From contig NZ_CP089414.1 of assembly GCF_022394535.1 (NCBI RefSeq), positions 4,278,001-4,342,000 of the forward strand: a DNA stretch of 64,000 nucleotides. Reading direction: 5' to 3'. A model generated the notes under the pieces. The model worked only from the letters and a program-made list of their open reading frames with translations. It was not told the DNA's origin and did not search any database. The first letter of the stretch is position 1. The number at the start of each line of letters is the position of its first letter. Both the position numbers and the translations under genes were made by a program. This stretch comes from Dyella terrae. GTDB taxonomy: Bacteria > Pseudomonadota > Gammaproteobacteria > Xanthomonadales > Rhodanobacteraceae. Shown in pieces: positions 11,248 to 21,490 of the stretch.

Positions 11248-12162
11248 ATGATCAAGCAGCGTACGCTCAAGAACATTATTCGCGCCACAGGCGTCGGTCT
11301 GCATACCGGCGACAAGGTGTACATGACGCTTCGCCCCGCTGCCCCGAATACGGGCATCGTGTTTCGTCGTACCGATTTGAATCCGCCGGTCGAAATCCAC
11401 GCGCGCCCCGACAACGTCGGTGACACGCGTCTGTCGACCACGCTCGTTAATGGCGATGTGCGCGTCTCGACGGTGGAGCATCTGCTCTCCGCGATGGCCG
11501 GCCTCGGCATCGACAATGCTTACGTCGATCTTTCTGCGCCGGAAGTGCCGATCATGGATGGCAGCGCAGGTCCGTTCGTGTTCCTGCTGCAGTCTGCCGG
11601 CATCGAAGAGCAGAACGTCGCCAAGCGCTTCATCCGCATCAAGAAGCCGATCAAGGTGCAGGACGGCGACAAGTGGGCGAGCTTTGAGCCGTTCGAAGGC
11701 TTCAAGGTTGGTTTCTCGATCGAGTTCAACCACCCGATCATCAGCAAGCGCACGTCGCGCGCCGAGATCGACTTCTCCACGACATCGTTCGTGAAGGAAG
11801 TGAGCCGCGCCCGTACCTTCGGTTTCATGCGTGACATCGAGATGCTGCGCGAACATAACCTCGCGCTCGGCGGCTCGATGGACAACGCCGTGGTGCTCGA
11901 CGACTACCGCGTGCTCAACGAAGATGGCCTCCGTTACGAGGATGAGTTCGTCAAGCACAAGATCCTCGACGCGATCGGCGATCTCTACCTGCTGGGCCAC
12001 AGCCTGGTTGGTGCCTACTACGCCCACAAGTCGGGTCACGAGCTCAACAATAAGCTCCTCCGTACCCTGATGGCCGATGCCTCGGCCTGGGAAGAGGTCA
12101 GCTTCGCGGACGATCCGGCGACCTCGCCGATCTCCTACGCCCACCCGGCGCAGGCGATCTGA
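11248..12162 (+). CDS. lpxC: UDP-3-O-acyl-GlcNAc deacetylase
   Basis: A 304-aa zinc amidase that catalyses the committed step of lipid A synthesis. Residues expected to bind zinc are visible at His78 (TVEHLL), His237 and Asp241 ([10 protein letters not shown]), and the catalytic His at about 264 (SGHELNN), matching E. coli numbering within one residue. Length equals the family norm. The ribosome site is weak (ACAGG), which fits a tightly controlled gene. A strong terminator follows at 12208-12243, closing the dcw/lpxC region. Confidence 0.97.
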   Translation: MIKQRTLKNIIRATGVGLHTGDKVYMTLRPAAPNTGIVFRRTDLNPPVEIHARPDNVGDTRLSTTLVNGDVRVSTVEHLLSAMAGLGIDNAYVDLSAPEVPIMDGSAGPFVFLLQSAGIEEQNVAKRFIRIKKPIKVQDGDKWASFEPFEGFKVGFSIEFNHPIISKRTSRAEIDFSTTSFVKEVSRARTFGFMRDIEMLREHNLALGGSMDNAVVLDDYRVLNEDGLRYEDEFVKHKILDAIGDLYLLGHSLVGAYYAHKSGHELNNKLLRTLMADASAWEEVSFADDPATSPISYAHPAQAI

Positions 12163-12207
12163 TCGTTCCGCCGATCAGCTAAGTCCTCGACAAATCTGAA
12201 CAAACTG

Positions 12208-12243
12208 AACGGCCGCGTCCAAAAGACGCGGCCGTTTGTTTTG
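12208..12243 (+). terminator. Rho-independent terminator of lpxC
   Basis: Perfect 12-base arms AACGGCCGCGTC and GACGCGGCCGTT around a CAAAA loop, followed by a T-rich tract. It stands 46 bases after the lpxC stop. The remaining bases to 12446 show no convincing gene. Confidence 0.9.
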
Positions 12244-12446
12244 TGATATATCTCGCGCTTTCTCTCGGCAGCTGTTCACGTACTGATGACATCGGGGTCT
12301 GTCAGGTCCGTGGGGGCGTGGTATAAACCCATGCGCACCGATCGAAGGGTCGGTGTCAGGGATGTATCGCTTTTGAGTACGTCGGAGCCCAGAGTCATCG
12401 GGTTTCGTCGGATTGGGAATCAGAAACTTCGGCGACGGACGCCAAC

Positions 12447-12890
12447 TCAAGGAACAGTTCCCGTAATTCGGGGTCTGTGGTTGAGGCCGCGGCGGCTCTC
12501 AGGTGAGAGGCGGCGGCTGGCGAAAGCGGTTTTGACCGATCCGGCACGATGTCTACCGGTAGAGGGGGGGGCCACTTTCACGGTGACTGAATTGGCGTAC
12601 GTGCCTACGGCGCGTGCGGTCGAGAGGATTTGTGCCTGGAGTAGGCGCAGCCTGGCGGCCAGAGCCGATGACGGAGCCAAGAAAATAAGACGGCCGTCTT
12701 GCAGGTTGGCGAAACGAACTTGCTCGCGGAGTGGTGACGGTAACGTCTGGCGCAGTGCGCGATCCAACGCATCCAGCTTCCGGGCCTTGCGGGCCAGTGA
12801 AGCAATGGGACCATACTCGGTGATGGCTTTTAGTCCAGAACCGGTGCGGCGAGAGGGTTTTGGAGCGTCGCGCTGCATGGATGCCGACAT
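12447..12890 (-). CDS. dciA: DciA-like DUF721 protein (helicase loader family)
   Basis: A 147-aa basic protein. The central segment with LARKARKLDALDRALR, LPSPLREQVRFANL and RLIFLAPSSALAARLR matches the DUF721/DciA family, whose members load the DnaB helicase in bacteria lacking DnaC. The C-terminal third is Arg/Pro rich and probably disordered. The frame runs 102 codons further upstream against the M23 gene; the ATG at 12890 gives the usual length, and an ATG at 12878 is possible. Start codons of this gene and the divergent M23 gene are only 18 bases apart, so each promoter must lie inside the neighbour. Confidence 0.78.
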   Translation of the reverse strand: MSASMQRDAPKPSRRTGSGLKAITEYGPIASLARKARKLDALDRALRQTLPSPLREQVRFANLQDGRLIFLAPSSALAARLRLLQAQILSTARAVGTYANSVTVKVAPPSTGRHRAGSVKTAFASRRLSPESRRGLNHRPRITGTVP

Positions 12891-12908
12891 CTTCTGACGT
12901 AGAACAAC

Positions 12909-13838
12909 ATGCAAATCATACTTGTGTCCCGCACCAAAAAGGTGCCCAAAACTTTCAATCTCGCCGACCGGCGCCTGCGCTATCGCCTGATGGGGGCGGC
13001 TGCTGCGGCGATCCTGGGGTGTGCGGGATTGGGCGGCGCGGTGGCCATGGTCGCGGCCAGCCCGCATGACCGGGCGTTGACGGAGATACGCCGGCTTCGT
13101 CAGCAAGTGCAGCAGCAGAACGATCAGCTCGCCGGTATCCGTAAGGATTCCCAGCGCGACATCGACGCGCTGGCCGTAAAGTTGGGTCAGCTTCAAGCAC
13201 AGTCCACCCGTCTCAATGCCTTGGGTGAGCGCCTGACCCAGGTCGGCAAGCTCGACGATGGCGAATTCAATTTCGACGAACAGCCGGCGGTCGGTGGTGT
13301 GGAGGATGCGTCGGACAGCGGGTATTTGCTGCCCCAGAACCTGGATACCAGCATCAATCAGCTCGCCAACCAGTTCGACAGTCAGCAGGCGCAGCTTTCA
13401 GCGCTGCAAAGCCTGCTGCTGGATGCCAAGATCGAGTCCAATCTCAAGCCCACTGGGATGCCAGTCGAGGGCTACATTTCCTCCTACTTCGGTGGCCGGC
13501 CCGATCCGTTCAGTGGGCATAGCGCTTACCACACGGGCCTGGACATCTCCGCTCCGAAGGGGACGCCGGTACACGCCGTGGCCGAGGGCATGGTGACCTA
13601 CGCCGGTGACCGTACCGGCTATGGTGAGGTCATCGAAATCGACCATGGCAACGGCTACATGACTCGCTATGCCCACAACAGCAAGCTCGAGGTCCACCCG
13701 GGCCAGCGCGTCCACGTGGGTGACGTGGTGTCCGAGGCGGGCTCTACCGGCCGCTCGACCGGTTCGCACGTGCATTTCGAGGTCTGGTACAAGGGCCGCG
13801 TGGTCAATCCGCTGGCTTTCGTGAAGAACCATCGCTGA
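12909..13838 (+). CDS. M23-family (LytM) peptidoglycan endopeptidase
   Basis: A 309-aa envelope protein. A cytoplasmic basic tail (1-27) precedes one membrane helix (about 28-50), a coiled coil (about 54-110) and a C-terminal M23 domain. Zinc and catalytic residues are visible: His and Asp in AYHTGLDIS (about 208 and 212) and HVHFEVW (287, 289). Because the full LytM site is retained it should cut peptide cross-links, whereas many divisome LytM factors are degenerate. Location between lpxC and secA is typical of Xanthomonadales. Confidence 0.9.
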   Translation: MQIILVSRTKKVPKTFNLADRRLRYRLMGAAAAAILGCAGLGGAVAMVAASPHDRALTEIRRLRQQVQQQNDQLAGIRKDSQRDIDALAVKLGQLQAQSTRLNALGERLTQVGKLDDGEFNFDEQPAVGGVEDASDSGYLLPQNLDTSINQLANQFDSQQAQLSALQSLLLDAKIESNLKPTGMPVEGYISSYFGGRPDPFSGHSAYHTGLDISAPKGTPVHAVAEGMVTYAGDRTGYGEVIEIDHGNGYMTRYAHNSKLEVHPGQRVHVGDVVSEAGSTGRSTGSHVHFEVWYKGRVVNPLAFVKNHR

Positions 13839-13847
13839 GCCGCGTCC

Positions 13848-13871
13848 CAAGGGCGTCCGATGGCGCCCTTG
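13848..13871 (+). terminator. Hairpin after the M23 peptidase gene
   Basis: Arms CAAGGGCG and CGCCCTTG pair perfectly around an 8-base loop, 9 bases after the stop codon. There is no good T-run, so termination is only possible. Confidence 0.4.
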
Positions 13872-13991
13872 AAAGCCTTTGTGCCCGACGCCACTCCATG
13901 GTCGGGACGATGATTTGGGGGAGTCCGCGGTGGTCGCCCGTTAGGGAGAACCACGTTGCGACGCTGGCAGGAACCTGCGGCGGCAGGGCGT

Positions 13992-14020
13992 TTGGGATAG
14001 CTGGCTGACCCTAGTATCAT
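13992..14020 (+). promoter_or_regulatory. Candidate secA promoter
   Basis: TTGGGA (13992-13997) and TATCAT (14015-14020) are spaced by exactly 17 bases and lie 64 bases upstream of the secA ATG. This is one of the best sigma-70 matches in the window. Confidence 0.55.
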
Positions 14021-14084
14021 CAATCCTTTCGTCCTGCCCGGATTTGCCGTGGCAGGCGTTCACGAATCCTGATCCGGAAGATCG

Positions 14085-16820
14085 ATGCTCAACCGTGCCC
14101 TGACGAGCCTTTTCGGTAGCCGCAATGAACGCGTGCTGCGCCAGCTCTCCAAGAATGTCGCGCGCATCAATGCGCTGGAACCCGAGTTCGAGAAGCTGAG
14201 TGACGACGCCCTGCGCGCCAAGACCGACGAGTTCAAGCAGCGCATCGCCGCCGGCGAGTCGCTGGACAAGGTCCTGCCGGAAGCCTTTGCCGTCGTGCGC
14301 GAGGGCGCCAAGCGCGTGCTCGGCATGCGCCATTACGACGTACAGATGATCGGTGGCATGGTCCTGCATTCGGGGCGTATCGCCGAAATGCGTACGGGTG
14401 AAGGCAAGACCCTGGTCGGCACCCTGCCGGTGTACCTCAATGCGCTGGAAGGCAAGGGCGTGCACGTGGTCACCGTGAACGACTATCTGGCTCGACGCGA
14501 CTCGGCGCAGATGGGCAAGCTGTATGGCTTCCTGGGCTTGTCCACGGGTGTGGTTTGGCCGGGCATGGATCATTCGGAAAAGCACACGGCCTACTCGGCC
14601 GACATTACCTACGGCACCAACAACGAATTCGGCTTCGATTACCTGCGCGACAACATGGCGCTCAGCAAGGACCAGCGCTACCAGCGCGGTCTGCACTACG
14701 CCATTGTCGACGAGGTCGACTCCATCCTGATCGACGAGGCGCGCACCCCGCTGATCATTTCCGGCCCGGCCGAGGATTCTCCGCAGTTGTACCTTGCGGT
14801 GAACAAGATCGTCCCGAAGATGATCCGCCAGGAGAAGGAAGACAGCACGGGCGATTATTTCGTCGACGAGAAGCAGAAGCAGGTGCACCTGTCCGAAGAG
14901 GGCATGTCGCACGCTGATGAACTGCTGCGCCAGGCCGGTGTGATCGATGCTGATAGCGGTTTGTACGATTCCAAGAACCTAGCCGTCGTGCACCACCTCA
15001 ACGCGGCATTGCGTGCCAACGCCATCTACCACCGCGACGTCGACTACATCGTTCGCGACGGCGAAGTGATCATCGTGGATGAATTCACCGGCCGCACGCT
15101 GGCGGGCCGTCGCTGGTCCGATGGCCTGCATCAGGCGGTGGAGGCGAAGGAAGGCGTGCCGATTCAGCGCGAGAATCAGACGCTCGCCACGATCACCTTC
15201 CAGAACCTTTTCCGCATGTACAAGAAGCTGGCCGGCATGACCGGTACAGCCGATACGGAAGCCTACGAATTCCAGCAGATCTACGGCCTGGAAGTGGTGG
15301 TGATACCCACCCACAAGCCGATGATCCGCCAAGATAATCCCGACATGGTTTTCCTTGCCCAGAAGGCCAAGTACGGCGCTGTGATCGAGGACATCAAGGA
15401 TTGCCACAAGCGCGGCCAGCCTGTGCTGGTGGGCACCACGTCCATCGAAGTGTCCGAACTGCTGTCGGACCTGCTGCGCAAAGAAAAAATTCCGCACGAA
15501 GTGCTCAACGCCAAGCAGCATGAGCGCGAAGCGCACATCGTGGCCCAGGCGGGCGCGCCGGGTTCGGTGACCATTGCCACCAACATGGCGGGCCGTGGTA
15601 CCGATATCGTGCTGGGCGGCAGCCTGGAAGCGGCGTTGGCTACGTTGCCGGAAACGGCGACCGACGCCGAGCGGGCCAAGGCCCGGGCCGAGTGGAAGAG
15701 GCTGCACGAGAAGGTGCTGGAATCCGGCGGCCTCCATATCGTGGGTACTGAGCGCCACGAGTCGCGCCGTATCGACAACCAGTTGCGTGGCCGCTCGGGC
15801 CGCCAGGGTGACCCGGGCTCCTCGCGCTTCTATCTGTCACTGGAAGACAACCTGCTGCGTATTTTCGCCGGCGATTGGGTCGGCCGCTGGATGCGCATGT
15901 TCGGCATGAAGGAAGAAGATGCGCTGGAAGACCGTATGGTCAGCCGCCAGATCGAAAAGGCGCAGCGCAAGGTCGAGCAGCACAACTTCGACATCCGCAA
16001 GCACCTGCTGGAGTTTGACGACGTTGCCAACGACCAGCGCAAGGTGATCTACAGCCAGCGCGACGAACTGCTGGTGGTGGACGATGTGTCGGACGCCATC
16101 GCTGACATCCGCGACGACGTGGTCACCGACCTGGTACGCCGCTACGTGCCGGTTGACAGCATCGACGAACAGTGGGACCTCGCCGGTCTCGACCGCGAGC
16201 TGGAAAGCGAATTCGGTTTGTCGCTCAGCCTGAAAACCTGGGTCGATCAGCAGCACGAGATCGACGACAAGATGATCCTTGAGCACGTGCGCGAAGCCGT
16301 GGAGCAGCTGTTCAAAGCGAAGGAGCAGCAGATCGGCAGCGACACCATGCGTCAGCTCGAAAAGCACATCATGCTGAGCGTGGTGGATAACGCGTGGAAA
16401 GAGCACTTGGCGAGCATGGATTACCTGCGTCAAGGCATCTATCTGCGCGGTTACGCGCAGAAGCAGCCGAAGCAGGAGTTCAAGCGCGAGTCGTTCGAGC
16501 TGTTCTCCAGCATGCTTGATCGCATCAAGTCCGAAGTGGTGCAGATGCTGGCGCGTGTTCGCGTTCGCAGCGAGGAAGAAGTCGCCGCGATGGAAGCCGA
16601 GCAGCAGCGTCTTGCCGACCGCCTGCAGCGTCAGATGCTGGCCAGTGGTGGCGGTGCGCCAGTCGCGGCGCTTGGTGCCGATGCCGAGGCGGTGGCTGCC
16701 GGGAGCATGTCTGCGCCCGTGGGTGGACCGGAGCACGATGGCCCGCGCGTGGGCCGCAATGATCCGTGTCCTTGCGGGTCGGGCAAGAAATTCAAGCATT
16801 GCCACGGTCAGCTGAACTGA
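14085..16820 (+). CDS. secA: Preprotein translocase ATPase SecA
   Basis: A 911-aa motor ATPase that drives precursors through SecYEG. Walker A ([10 protein letters not shown], about residue 102 on), the [16 protein letters not shown]alker B region, the [10 protein letters not shown] helicase motif and the [16 protein letters not shown] motif are visible. The C-terminus has the zinc-binding [13 protein letters not shown] motif that contacts SecB and lipids. No secM-like ORF precedes it, unlike E. coli. RBS-like GGAAGA precedes the ATG. Confidence 0.98.
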   Translation: MLNRALTSLFGSRNERVLRQLSKNVARINALEPEFEKLSDDALRAKTDEFKQRIAAGESLDKVLPEAFAVVREGAKRVLGMRHYDVQMIGGMVLHSGRIAEMRTGEGKTLVGTLPVYLNALEGKGVHVVTVNDYLARRDSAQMGKLYGFLGLSTGVVWPGMDHSEKHTAYSADITYGTNNEFGFDYLRDNMALSKDQRYQRGLHYAIVDEVDSILIDEARTPLIISGPAEDSPQLYLAVNKIVPKMIRQEKEDSTGDYFVDEKQKQVHLSEEGMSHADELLRQAGVIDADSGLYDSKNLAVVHHLNAALRANAIYHRDVDYIVRDGEVIIVDEFTGRTLAGRRWSDGLHQAVEAKEGVPIQRENQTLATITFQNLFRMYKKLAGMTGTADTEAYEFQQIYGLEVVVIPTHKPMIRQDNPDMVFLAQKAKYGAVIEDIKDCHKRGQPVLVGTTSIEVSELLSDLLRKEKIPHEVLNAKQHEREAHIVAQAGAPGSVTIATNMAGRGTDIVLGGSLEAALATLPETATDAERAKARAEWKRLHEKVLESGGLHIVGTERHESRRIDNQLRGRSGRQGDPGSSRFYLSLEDNLLRIFAGDWVGRWMRMFGMKEEDALEDRMVSRQIEKAQRKVEQHNFDIRKHLLEFDDVANDQRKVIYSQRDELLVVDDVSDAIADIRDDVVTDLVRRYVPVDSIDEQWDLAGLDRELESEFGLSLSLKTWVDQQHEIDDKMILEHVREAVEQLFKAKEQQIGSDTMRQLEKHIMLSVVDNAWKEHLASMDYLRQGIYLRGYAQKQPKQEFKRESFELFSSMLDRIKSEVVQMLARVRVRSEEEVAAMEAEQQRLADRLQRQMLASGGGAPVAALGADAEAVAAGSMSAPVGGPEHDGPRVGRNDPCPCGSGKKFKHCHGQLN

Positions 16821-16824
16821 TACG

Positions 16825-16854
16825 AGAAACCCCGCTTCGGCGGGGTTTCTTTTT
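16825..16854 (+). terminator. Rho-independent terminator of secA
   Basis: Perfect 11-base arms AGAAACCCCGC and GCGGGGTTTCT around a TTCG tetraloop, followed by TTTTT, starting 5 bases after the secA stop. Confidence 0.95.
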
Positions 16855-16980
16855 GGCGTTGCTGCTGGCGAGAGACGGGATTTTCGTTCGTTACATCAGA
16901 GCTCGGTGCTGAAGTGCATCGACGTGTTGGTCCCTCAGCATCGAGTTCAGCGCCTCGGCGGGCAGCAACAACGAGTCGAC

Positions 16981-17829
16981 TCAGTCCCCGCCCGGAACCT
17001 TCTTCCGATATGGCTCCGCATCCACTGTCAAATACTGCGGCTCCTCCACATCCAGTCGAAGTGCAGTGAGTTGCCCGCCCCACACGCATCCGGTGTCGAT
17101 GGCATAGATGCCCAGGCCAGCGAAGCGACCCAGCGCCGACCAGTGCCCGCATACGATGCGCGTCTCGCGCCGGCGCATGCCAGGAACTTCAAACCAGGGA
17201 TACATGCCAGGTTTTTGCGTCCCGGGTATGCCCTTGCTTTCGAAATCGATACGTCCCTGGATATCGCAGTAACGCATGCGGGTGAGCGTATTGATCGAGG
17301 CACGCATGCGTTCGACGCCTTGCAGGCGACTATTCCATGCGGCCGGGCGATTGCCGAAGAGGTTCTTCAACAGGCGCGGGTGGCGTGGGCTGCCGAGTTC
17401 CCGTTCGATTTCCTGGGCCGATCGCTGTGCCTGGCGCAAGGTCCACATCGGGGCGAGGCCCGCGTGCACCATTGTCCAGTTGAGCTGCTCGTCGTGATGC
17501 AGCAGCTTTTGCGAGCGCAACCATTCCAATAGCACCGGCGCATCATCCGCGAACAGCACTTCGCGCAGTTCGGGATTGACCTTCGACTGCGCTTCCGGAC
17601 GTCGTTGCGCGATGGCGAGCAGGCTCAGATCGTGATTGCCAAGCGTGATGATCGATTGCTCGCGCAGACTGTGGATCAGACGCAGGGTCTGCAGAGATTG
17701 TCCGCCGCGGTTGACCAGATCGCCGCAGAACCACAAGCGATCACTGGACGGGTCAAAGCGGATCTTGTCGAGCAGGCGTTGGAGTTCGGGATAGCAGCCC
17801 TGCACATCACCGATTGCGTACGTAGCCAT
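16981..17829 (-). CDS. apaH: Symmetrical diadenosine tetraphosphatase
   Basis: A 282-aa metallophosphatase that splits Ap4A into two ADP and also acts on Np4-capped RNA. Calcineurin-type motifs are visible in order: GDVQGCYPEL (7-16), GDLVNRGGQS and GNHDLSLL, then CGHWSALG. The ATG at 17829 shares one base with the stop of the downstream frame of apaG (TGATG), so apaG-apaH coupling is retained. The open frame continues another 138 codons upstream only because of the apaG frameshift, producing an artificial fused frame. Confidence 0.95.
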   Translation of the reverse strand: MATYAIGDVQGCYPELQRLLDKIRFDPSSDRLWFCGDLVNRGGQSLQTLRLIHSLREQSIITLGNHDLSLLAIAQRRPEAQSKVNPELREVLFADDAPVLLEWLRSQKLLHHDEQLNWTMVHAGLAPMWTLRQAQRSAQEIERELGSPRHPRLLKNLFGNRPAAWNSRLQGVERMRASINTLTRMRYCDIQGRIDFESKGIPGTQKPGMYPWFEVPGMRRRETRIVCGHWSALGRFAGLGIYAIDTGCVWGGQLTALRLDVEEPQYLTVDAEPYRKKVPGGD

Positions 17830-18213
17830 CAGTGCAGAGTGCGCGGAATCGAAAGCGTGAACGGCGGGATCGGCGCTTCGAAGCGCGTGCCGTCGTCGGC
17901 CAGCATCTGATAGCTGCCCTGCATGATACCCACGGAGGTCTCCAGCACGGCACCCGAGGTGTATTCGAACTGGTCGCCGGGACGGATCCACGGTTGTTCG
18001 CCGACGACCCCCCTCGCCAGTGACTTCCTCAACCTTGCCGTTGGAATCGGTGATGATCCAGTGACGGGTCAGCAGGCGCGCGGCGACGTCGCCCGCATTG
18101 TGCAGCGTGATCGTGTAGGCGAAAACATAGCGGTTGTCGCCGGGACGGGATTGGTCGGGGACAAAGCGGGGTTCGACCTGCACGTCGATCGTGTAGGAAG
18201 ATCGTTCATTCAT
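17829..18213 (-). pseudogene. apaG: ApaG, interrupted by a one-base frameshift
   Basis: The N-terminal half (MNERSSYTIDVQVEPRF to NGKVEEV) and the C-terminal half ([20 protein letters not shown] to [11 protein letters not shown]) of ApaG lie in different minus-strand frames. They join at a run of six C on the + strand (18008-18013, six G in the gene). Removing one G restores a continuous 127-aa protein, the normal family length (E. coli 125). ApaG is a small beta-sandwich protein of unclear role beside apaH. The lesion is a true mutation, a slippery phase-variable tract or a sequencing error; sequence alone cannot decide. Confidence 0.88.
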
Positions 18214-18303
18214 GCCCCGATTGTAAGGGTTGTCGTGCCGCATGGGTGAAGCTTGCAGGCGACTCGCTGAATACGAGAAGTCCCCCGAACGGCCGATGGT
18301 CGA

Positions 18304-19089
18304 TCAGCCAGCGGGCACGCGTGCGAGGCGGACGTAATCGTGCGGGGAAAGTGTTTCGGCGCGTGCCTTAGGGTCGACGTCGGCGCTCATGATCGCGTTG
18401 GCATCCATGAGGTTCTTCAGAGCGTTGCTTAACGTCTTGCGACGTTGCGCGAAAGCGGCCTTCACGATCGCGTAAATGCGCTCCGGGTCAGCATCGGGCA
18501 ACTGCTCAGGGGGCAGCGGTACCAGCCTCACCACGGCCGAGTCCACCTTCGGCGGCGGCCGGAAGGCACCGGGCGGCACCACGAAGAGGGGCTCTACGCG
18601 GCAGGCTAGCTGCAACATGACCGAAAGGCGTCCATAGACCTTGCTGCCCGGCTCAGCGGCCATCCGGTCCACCACTTCCTTTTGCAGCATGAAATGCATG
18701 TCCTGGATCGCACGCGCGTGTTCCACGCAGTGGAACAGGATGGGGCTGGAGATGTAATACGGCAGGTTGCCGGCGACGCGCAGCCGTTCCACGCCGTGGC
18801 GGTGCGCGAGAGCAGTGAAGTCCACCTTCAGCACGTCGGAGTGGATGATGTTGAGTTCACCGACGCTGGCGGCGCGTGCCTGCAGGCCAGGGATCAGGTC
18901 CGTGTCCAGTTCGATTGCCGTGAGTTTGCCCGCCGCCGCGAGTAGAGGAAGCGTGAGTGCGCCTTCGCCGGGACCGATCTCCACCACGAAGTCGTCAGGG
19001 CGCGGAGAAATCGCGCTGACGATGCGCTCGATGTAGCGCTTCTCGTGCAGGAAGTGCTGGCCGAAACTTTTCTTGGGGCGGGCGTTCAT
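18304..19089 (-). CDS. rsmA: 16S rRNA dimethyladenosine transferase
   Basis: A 261-aa SAM-dependent methyltransferase (KsgA) that dimethylates two adjacent adenosines near the 3' end of 16S rRNA. The N-terminal KKSFGQHFL, SAM motif EIGPGEGALT (37-46) and catalytic NLPYYISSPI (108-117) are clear. The ATG at 19089 overlaps the pdxA stop as ATGA. It sits in the conserved lptD-surA-pdxA-rsmA-apaG-apaH order. Confidence 0.97.
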   Translation of the reverse strand: MNARPKKSFGQHFLHEKRYIERIVSAISPRPDDFVVEIGPGEGALTLPLLAAAGKLTAIELDTDLIPGLQARAASVGELNIIHSDVLKVDFTALAHRHGVERLRVAGNLPYYISSPILFHCVEHARAIQDMHFMLQKEVVDRMAAEPGSKVYGRLSVMLQLACRVEPLFVVPPGAFRPPPKVDSAVVRLVPLPPEQLPDADPERIYAIVKAAFAQRRKTLSNALKNLMDANAIMSADVDPKARAETLSPHDYVRLARVPAG

Positions 19090-20096
19090 GAAATTCCTTG
19101 CAGATGGGCGCGGCGTCGTGCCACGAGCTCAAGCGCCATCTTCGCTGCTGCGATCAGGCTGGACGGATCGCCGCGACCCGTACCGGCGAGATCGAGTGCA
19201 GTGCCGTGATCGACGGACGTGCGAATGAAAGGCAGGCCCAGCGTGAGGTTCACCGTGCGATCAAATGCTTCGCTCTTGAGTACCGGCAGCGCCTGGTCGT
19301 GATACATCGCCAGCACGGCGTCGTAGCGCTCTCGCATCGAGGGCACAAAGGCCGTATCGGCGGGTAGGGGGCCGAGCAGCCGCATGCCTTGAGCGCGGAG
19401 CTCGTCAAGCGTGGGAATGATGGTGTCGAGCTCTTCGCGTCCGAGGTGACCGCCTTCGCCCGCGTGGGGGTTGAGGCCGAGCACGGCGATGCGTGGCTCA
19501 GGCAGGCCAAATTTATCGTGGAGTTCGCGATGGACGATGCGCAGCACGCGCACGAGCGCGTCGCGGGTGATCGATGCCGGCACGGCAGAGAGCGGGAGGT
19601 GTGTGGTTGCCAGCGTCACCCGTAGCTCCGGACTCGCCAGCATCATCACCACGTCGGCGTTGGTGCGCTCGGCGAAGAACTCCGTGTGGCCACTGAAGCG
19701 AATGCCGGCTTCGTTGATCGAGGATTTCTGCAAGGGCGCCGTGACGATGGCGGCGTAGCGCCCACTCATGCAGCCGTCAGCAGCTTCGGCCAGCGTGGCG
19801 AGTACGTGCCGGGCGTTGGCTGGGTCGGGTGTGCCGGGAGTCTCTGCGGCATCCAGCGGAATATGCCGGATACGCAATTGGCCGGGTCGGCGCTCGGTGA
19901 TGTCGGTGCCGTCATCGTCGATTAGCTGGACGGGCTGACCGCAGCGCATGGCGGCGCGCTCCAGCAGGTTTCGATCCGTGACTGCAACGAAATTGGCCGC
20001 CAGCGGAGTGGCGGCCAATCGGATAAGCAGTTCGGGACCGATCCCCGCTGGCTCACCTGCGGTGATGGCCAGCCGGGGGAGGGTCTGGGCGTTCAA
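19086..20096 (-). CDS. pdxA: 4-hydroxythreonine-4-phosphate dehydrogenase
   Basis: A 336-aa NAD-dependent, metal-binding oxidoreductase of the DXP-dependent pyridoxal phosphate pathway. Family features seen: ITAGEPAGIGPELL at the N-terminus, FSGHTEFFAE, GLNPHAGEGGHLG and YHDQALPVLK with the metal-binding histidines, and a C-terminal DHGTALDLAGTG. It lies 7 bases after surA and overlaps rsmA by 4 bases. Confidence 0.97.
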   Translation of the reverse strand: MNAQTLPRLAITAGEPAGIGPELLIRLAATPLAANFVAVTDRNLLERAAMRCGQPVQLIDDDGTDITERRPGQLRIRHIPLDAAETPGTPDPANARHVLATLAEAADGCMSGRYAAIVTAPLQKSSINEAGIRFSGHTEFFAERTNADVVMMLASPELRVTLATTHLPLSAVPASITRDALVRVLRIVHRELHDKFGLPEPRIAVLGLNPHAGEGGHLGREELDTIIPTLDELRAQGMRLLGPLPADTAFVPSMRERYDAVLAMYHDQALPVLKSEAFDRTVNLTLGLPFIRTSVDHGTALDLAGTGRGDPSSLIAAAKMALELVARRRAHLQGIS

Positions 20097-20103
20097 CGTG
20101 GCC

Positions 20104-21450
20104 TCAGGAGGACTTCTGGCTCTGCTGGGCGTTCGGGTCGCGCAGTTCGGGTACCAGAATGTTCACGTAGGCGCCGGAACGCATCTCGCGCAGGTAGTCC
20201 TCATACGCCTGCTCGGCCTTGCGGTTACCAATGGCTTGGCGGGCCTGGTTGCGCTCCAGCTCGTCCGTGCGGTCGCTCTGGCGGGTGCCAAGGCGCTCAA
20301 GGATGTGCCAGCCGGCTTCGCTCTGGAACGGCTGCGAAACCTGCTCGTCCTTCAGATCGTTCAGGTGCTGGGCAATGGTGGAGCCCCAGTCGTTCTGCAT
20401 GAACCAGCCCATGTCGCCGCCGTTGTTCGCGGTGGTGTCGTCCTTGGAGTTCTCCTTCGCCAGTTTCGCGAAGTCCTCATGTTTGTTGACGAGGCGGTTA
20501 TACAGATCCTCGGCCTTCTGATGGGCCTGCTCCGGCGTCATCAGCTCGCTCGGGCGGATCAGGATCTGGCGGGCATGGAACTCCTGCACCACCTGACGGC
20601 TGGGCTGGCGCTGCTCGATCAGCTTCAGGATATGGAAGCCGGTCGGACCGCGCATGGCGGGGGAGACGTCGCCGGGCTTCATGTTGCCCACGGCGTCGGC
20701 AAATGCCGGCGGGATTTCGTCCATGCGACGCCAGCCAAGGTCGCCGCCTTCGAGGGCATCCTGACCGTCCGAATAGCGGATGGCGGCCGCATGGAAGTCC
20801 ATGCCGCCCTTGATGGCGTCCGTGGCTTGGGTCGCCTTGTCCTGGGCTGCCTTGATATCGGCGGCGCTGGCGCCGGCCGGCACGCTGACCTGGATGTGCG
20901 CCAAGTGGACCTCGCCCGCCTTGTAGGTGGGGCTTGCCAGCATGTTGTTGATTTCGCTATCGGTAATGGTCACCTGATCGCGAATCACGCTGTCATGCAG
21001 ACGCTGGGCCACCAACTGGTCGGACAACTGGTGGCGAAACGCGGCAAAGCTGCCGCCGTCGGCCTCCACAGCCGCACGCAGCTGTTCCGGTGTCATGTGG
21101 TTCTGCTGAGCCACGGCATTCACTGCCTGGTCGACGTCGGCATCAGACACGCGGATACCCTGGTCGTCGGCGCGTTGCACCTGCAGTTTCATCAGGACGA
21201 GGCGATCCAGTACCTGGCGCTGCAGCACGTCCATCGGGGGCAGCTGGCCTGGGTTGCTGGCGTACTGCTGCTGGACCGAACGCACGGCCTCGTTCAGCTC
21301 GCTCTGCAGGATCACCCCTTCGTCCACCACCGCCACGATACGGTCGAGCGGCTGGTTGCCCTGAGCCGCCTGCGGCAACAGTTGGGCATGAGCGGGCAGG
21401 GCGGTCGCGGTGGCGACCGCAAGCAGGAACAACGCGAGAGGCTGCTTCAT
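20104..21450 (-). CDS. surA: Periplasmic chaperone and peptidyl-prolyl isomerase SurA
   Basis: A 448-aa periplasmic chaperone for outer-membrane proteins. An N-terminal Sec signal (about 1-22, ending AHA) is followed by the SurA N domain (RIVAVVDEGVILQSEL) and two parvulin domains (about 180-280 with GGDLGWR and 290-390 with GGDMGWF). It precedes pdxA and follows lptD, the same neighbourhood as in E. coli; LptD is itself a major SurA client. Confidence 0.95.
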   Translation of the reverse strand: MKQPLALFLLAVATATALPAHAQLLPQAAQGNQPLDRIVAVVDEGVILQSELNEAVRSVQQQYASNPGQLPPMDVLQRQVLDRLVLMKLQVQRADDQGIRVSDADVDQAVNAVAQQNHMTPEQLRAAVEADGGSFAAFRHQLSDQLVAQRLHDSVIRDQVTITDSEINNMLASPTYKAGEVHLAHIQVSVPAGASAADIKAAQDKATQATDAIKGGMDFHAAAIRYSDGQDALEGGDLGWRRMDEIPPAFADAVGNMKPGDVSPAMRGPTGFHILKLIEQRQPSRQVVQEFHARQILIRPSELMTPEQAHQKAEDLYNRLVNKHEDFAKLAKENSKDDTTANNGGDMGWFMQNDWGSTIAQHLNDLKDEQVSQPFQSEAGWHILERLGTRQSDRTDELERNQARQAIGNRKAEQAYEDYLREMRSGAYVNILVPELRDPNAQQSQKSS

Positions 21451-21490
21451 CAGAGTCCGGGGCCTTCAATCGCCGTAGGCGACAGGGAAG

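Noticed and set aside
12286..12897. 203-codon open frame on the + strand
   Set aside because: It is the antisense shadow of the DciA-like gene, Arg-rich with no family resemblance.
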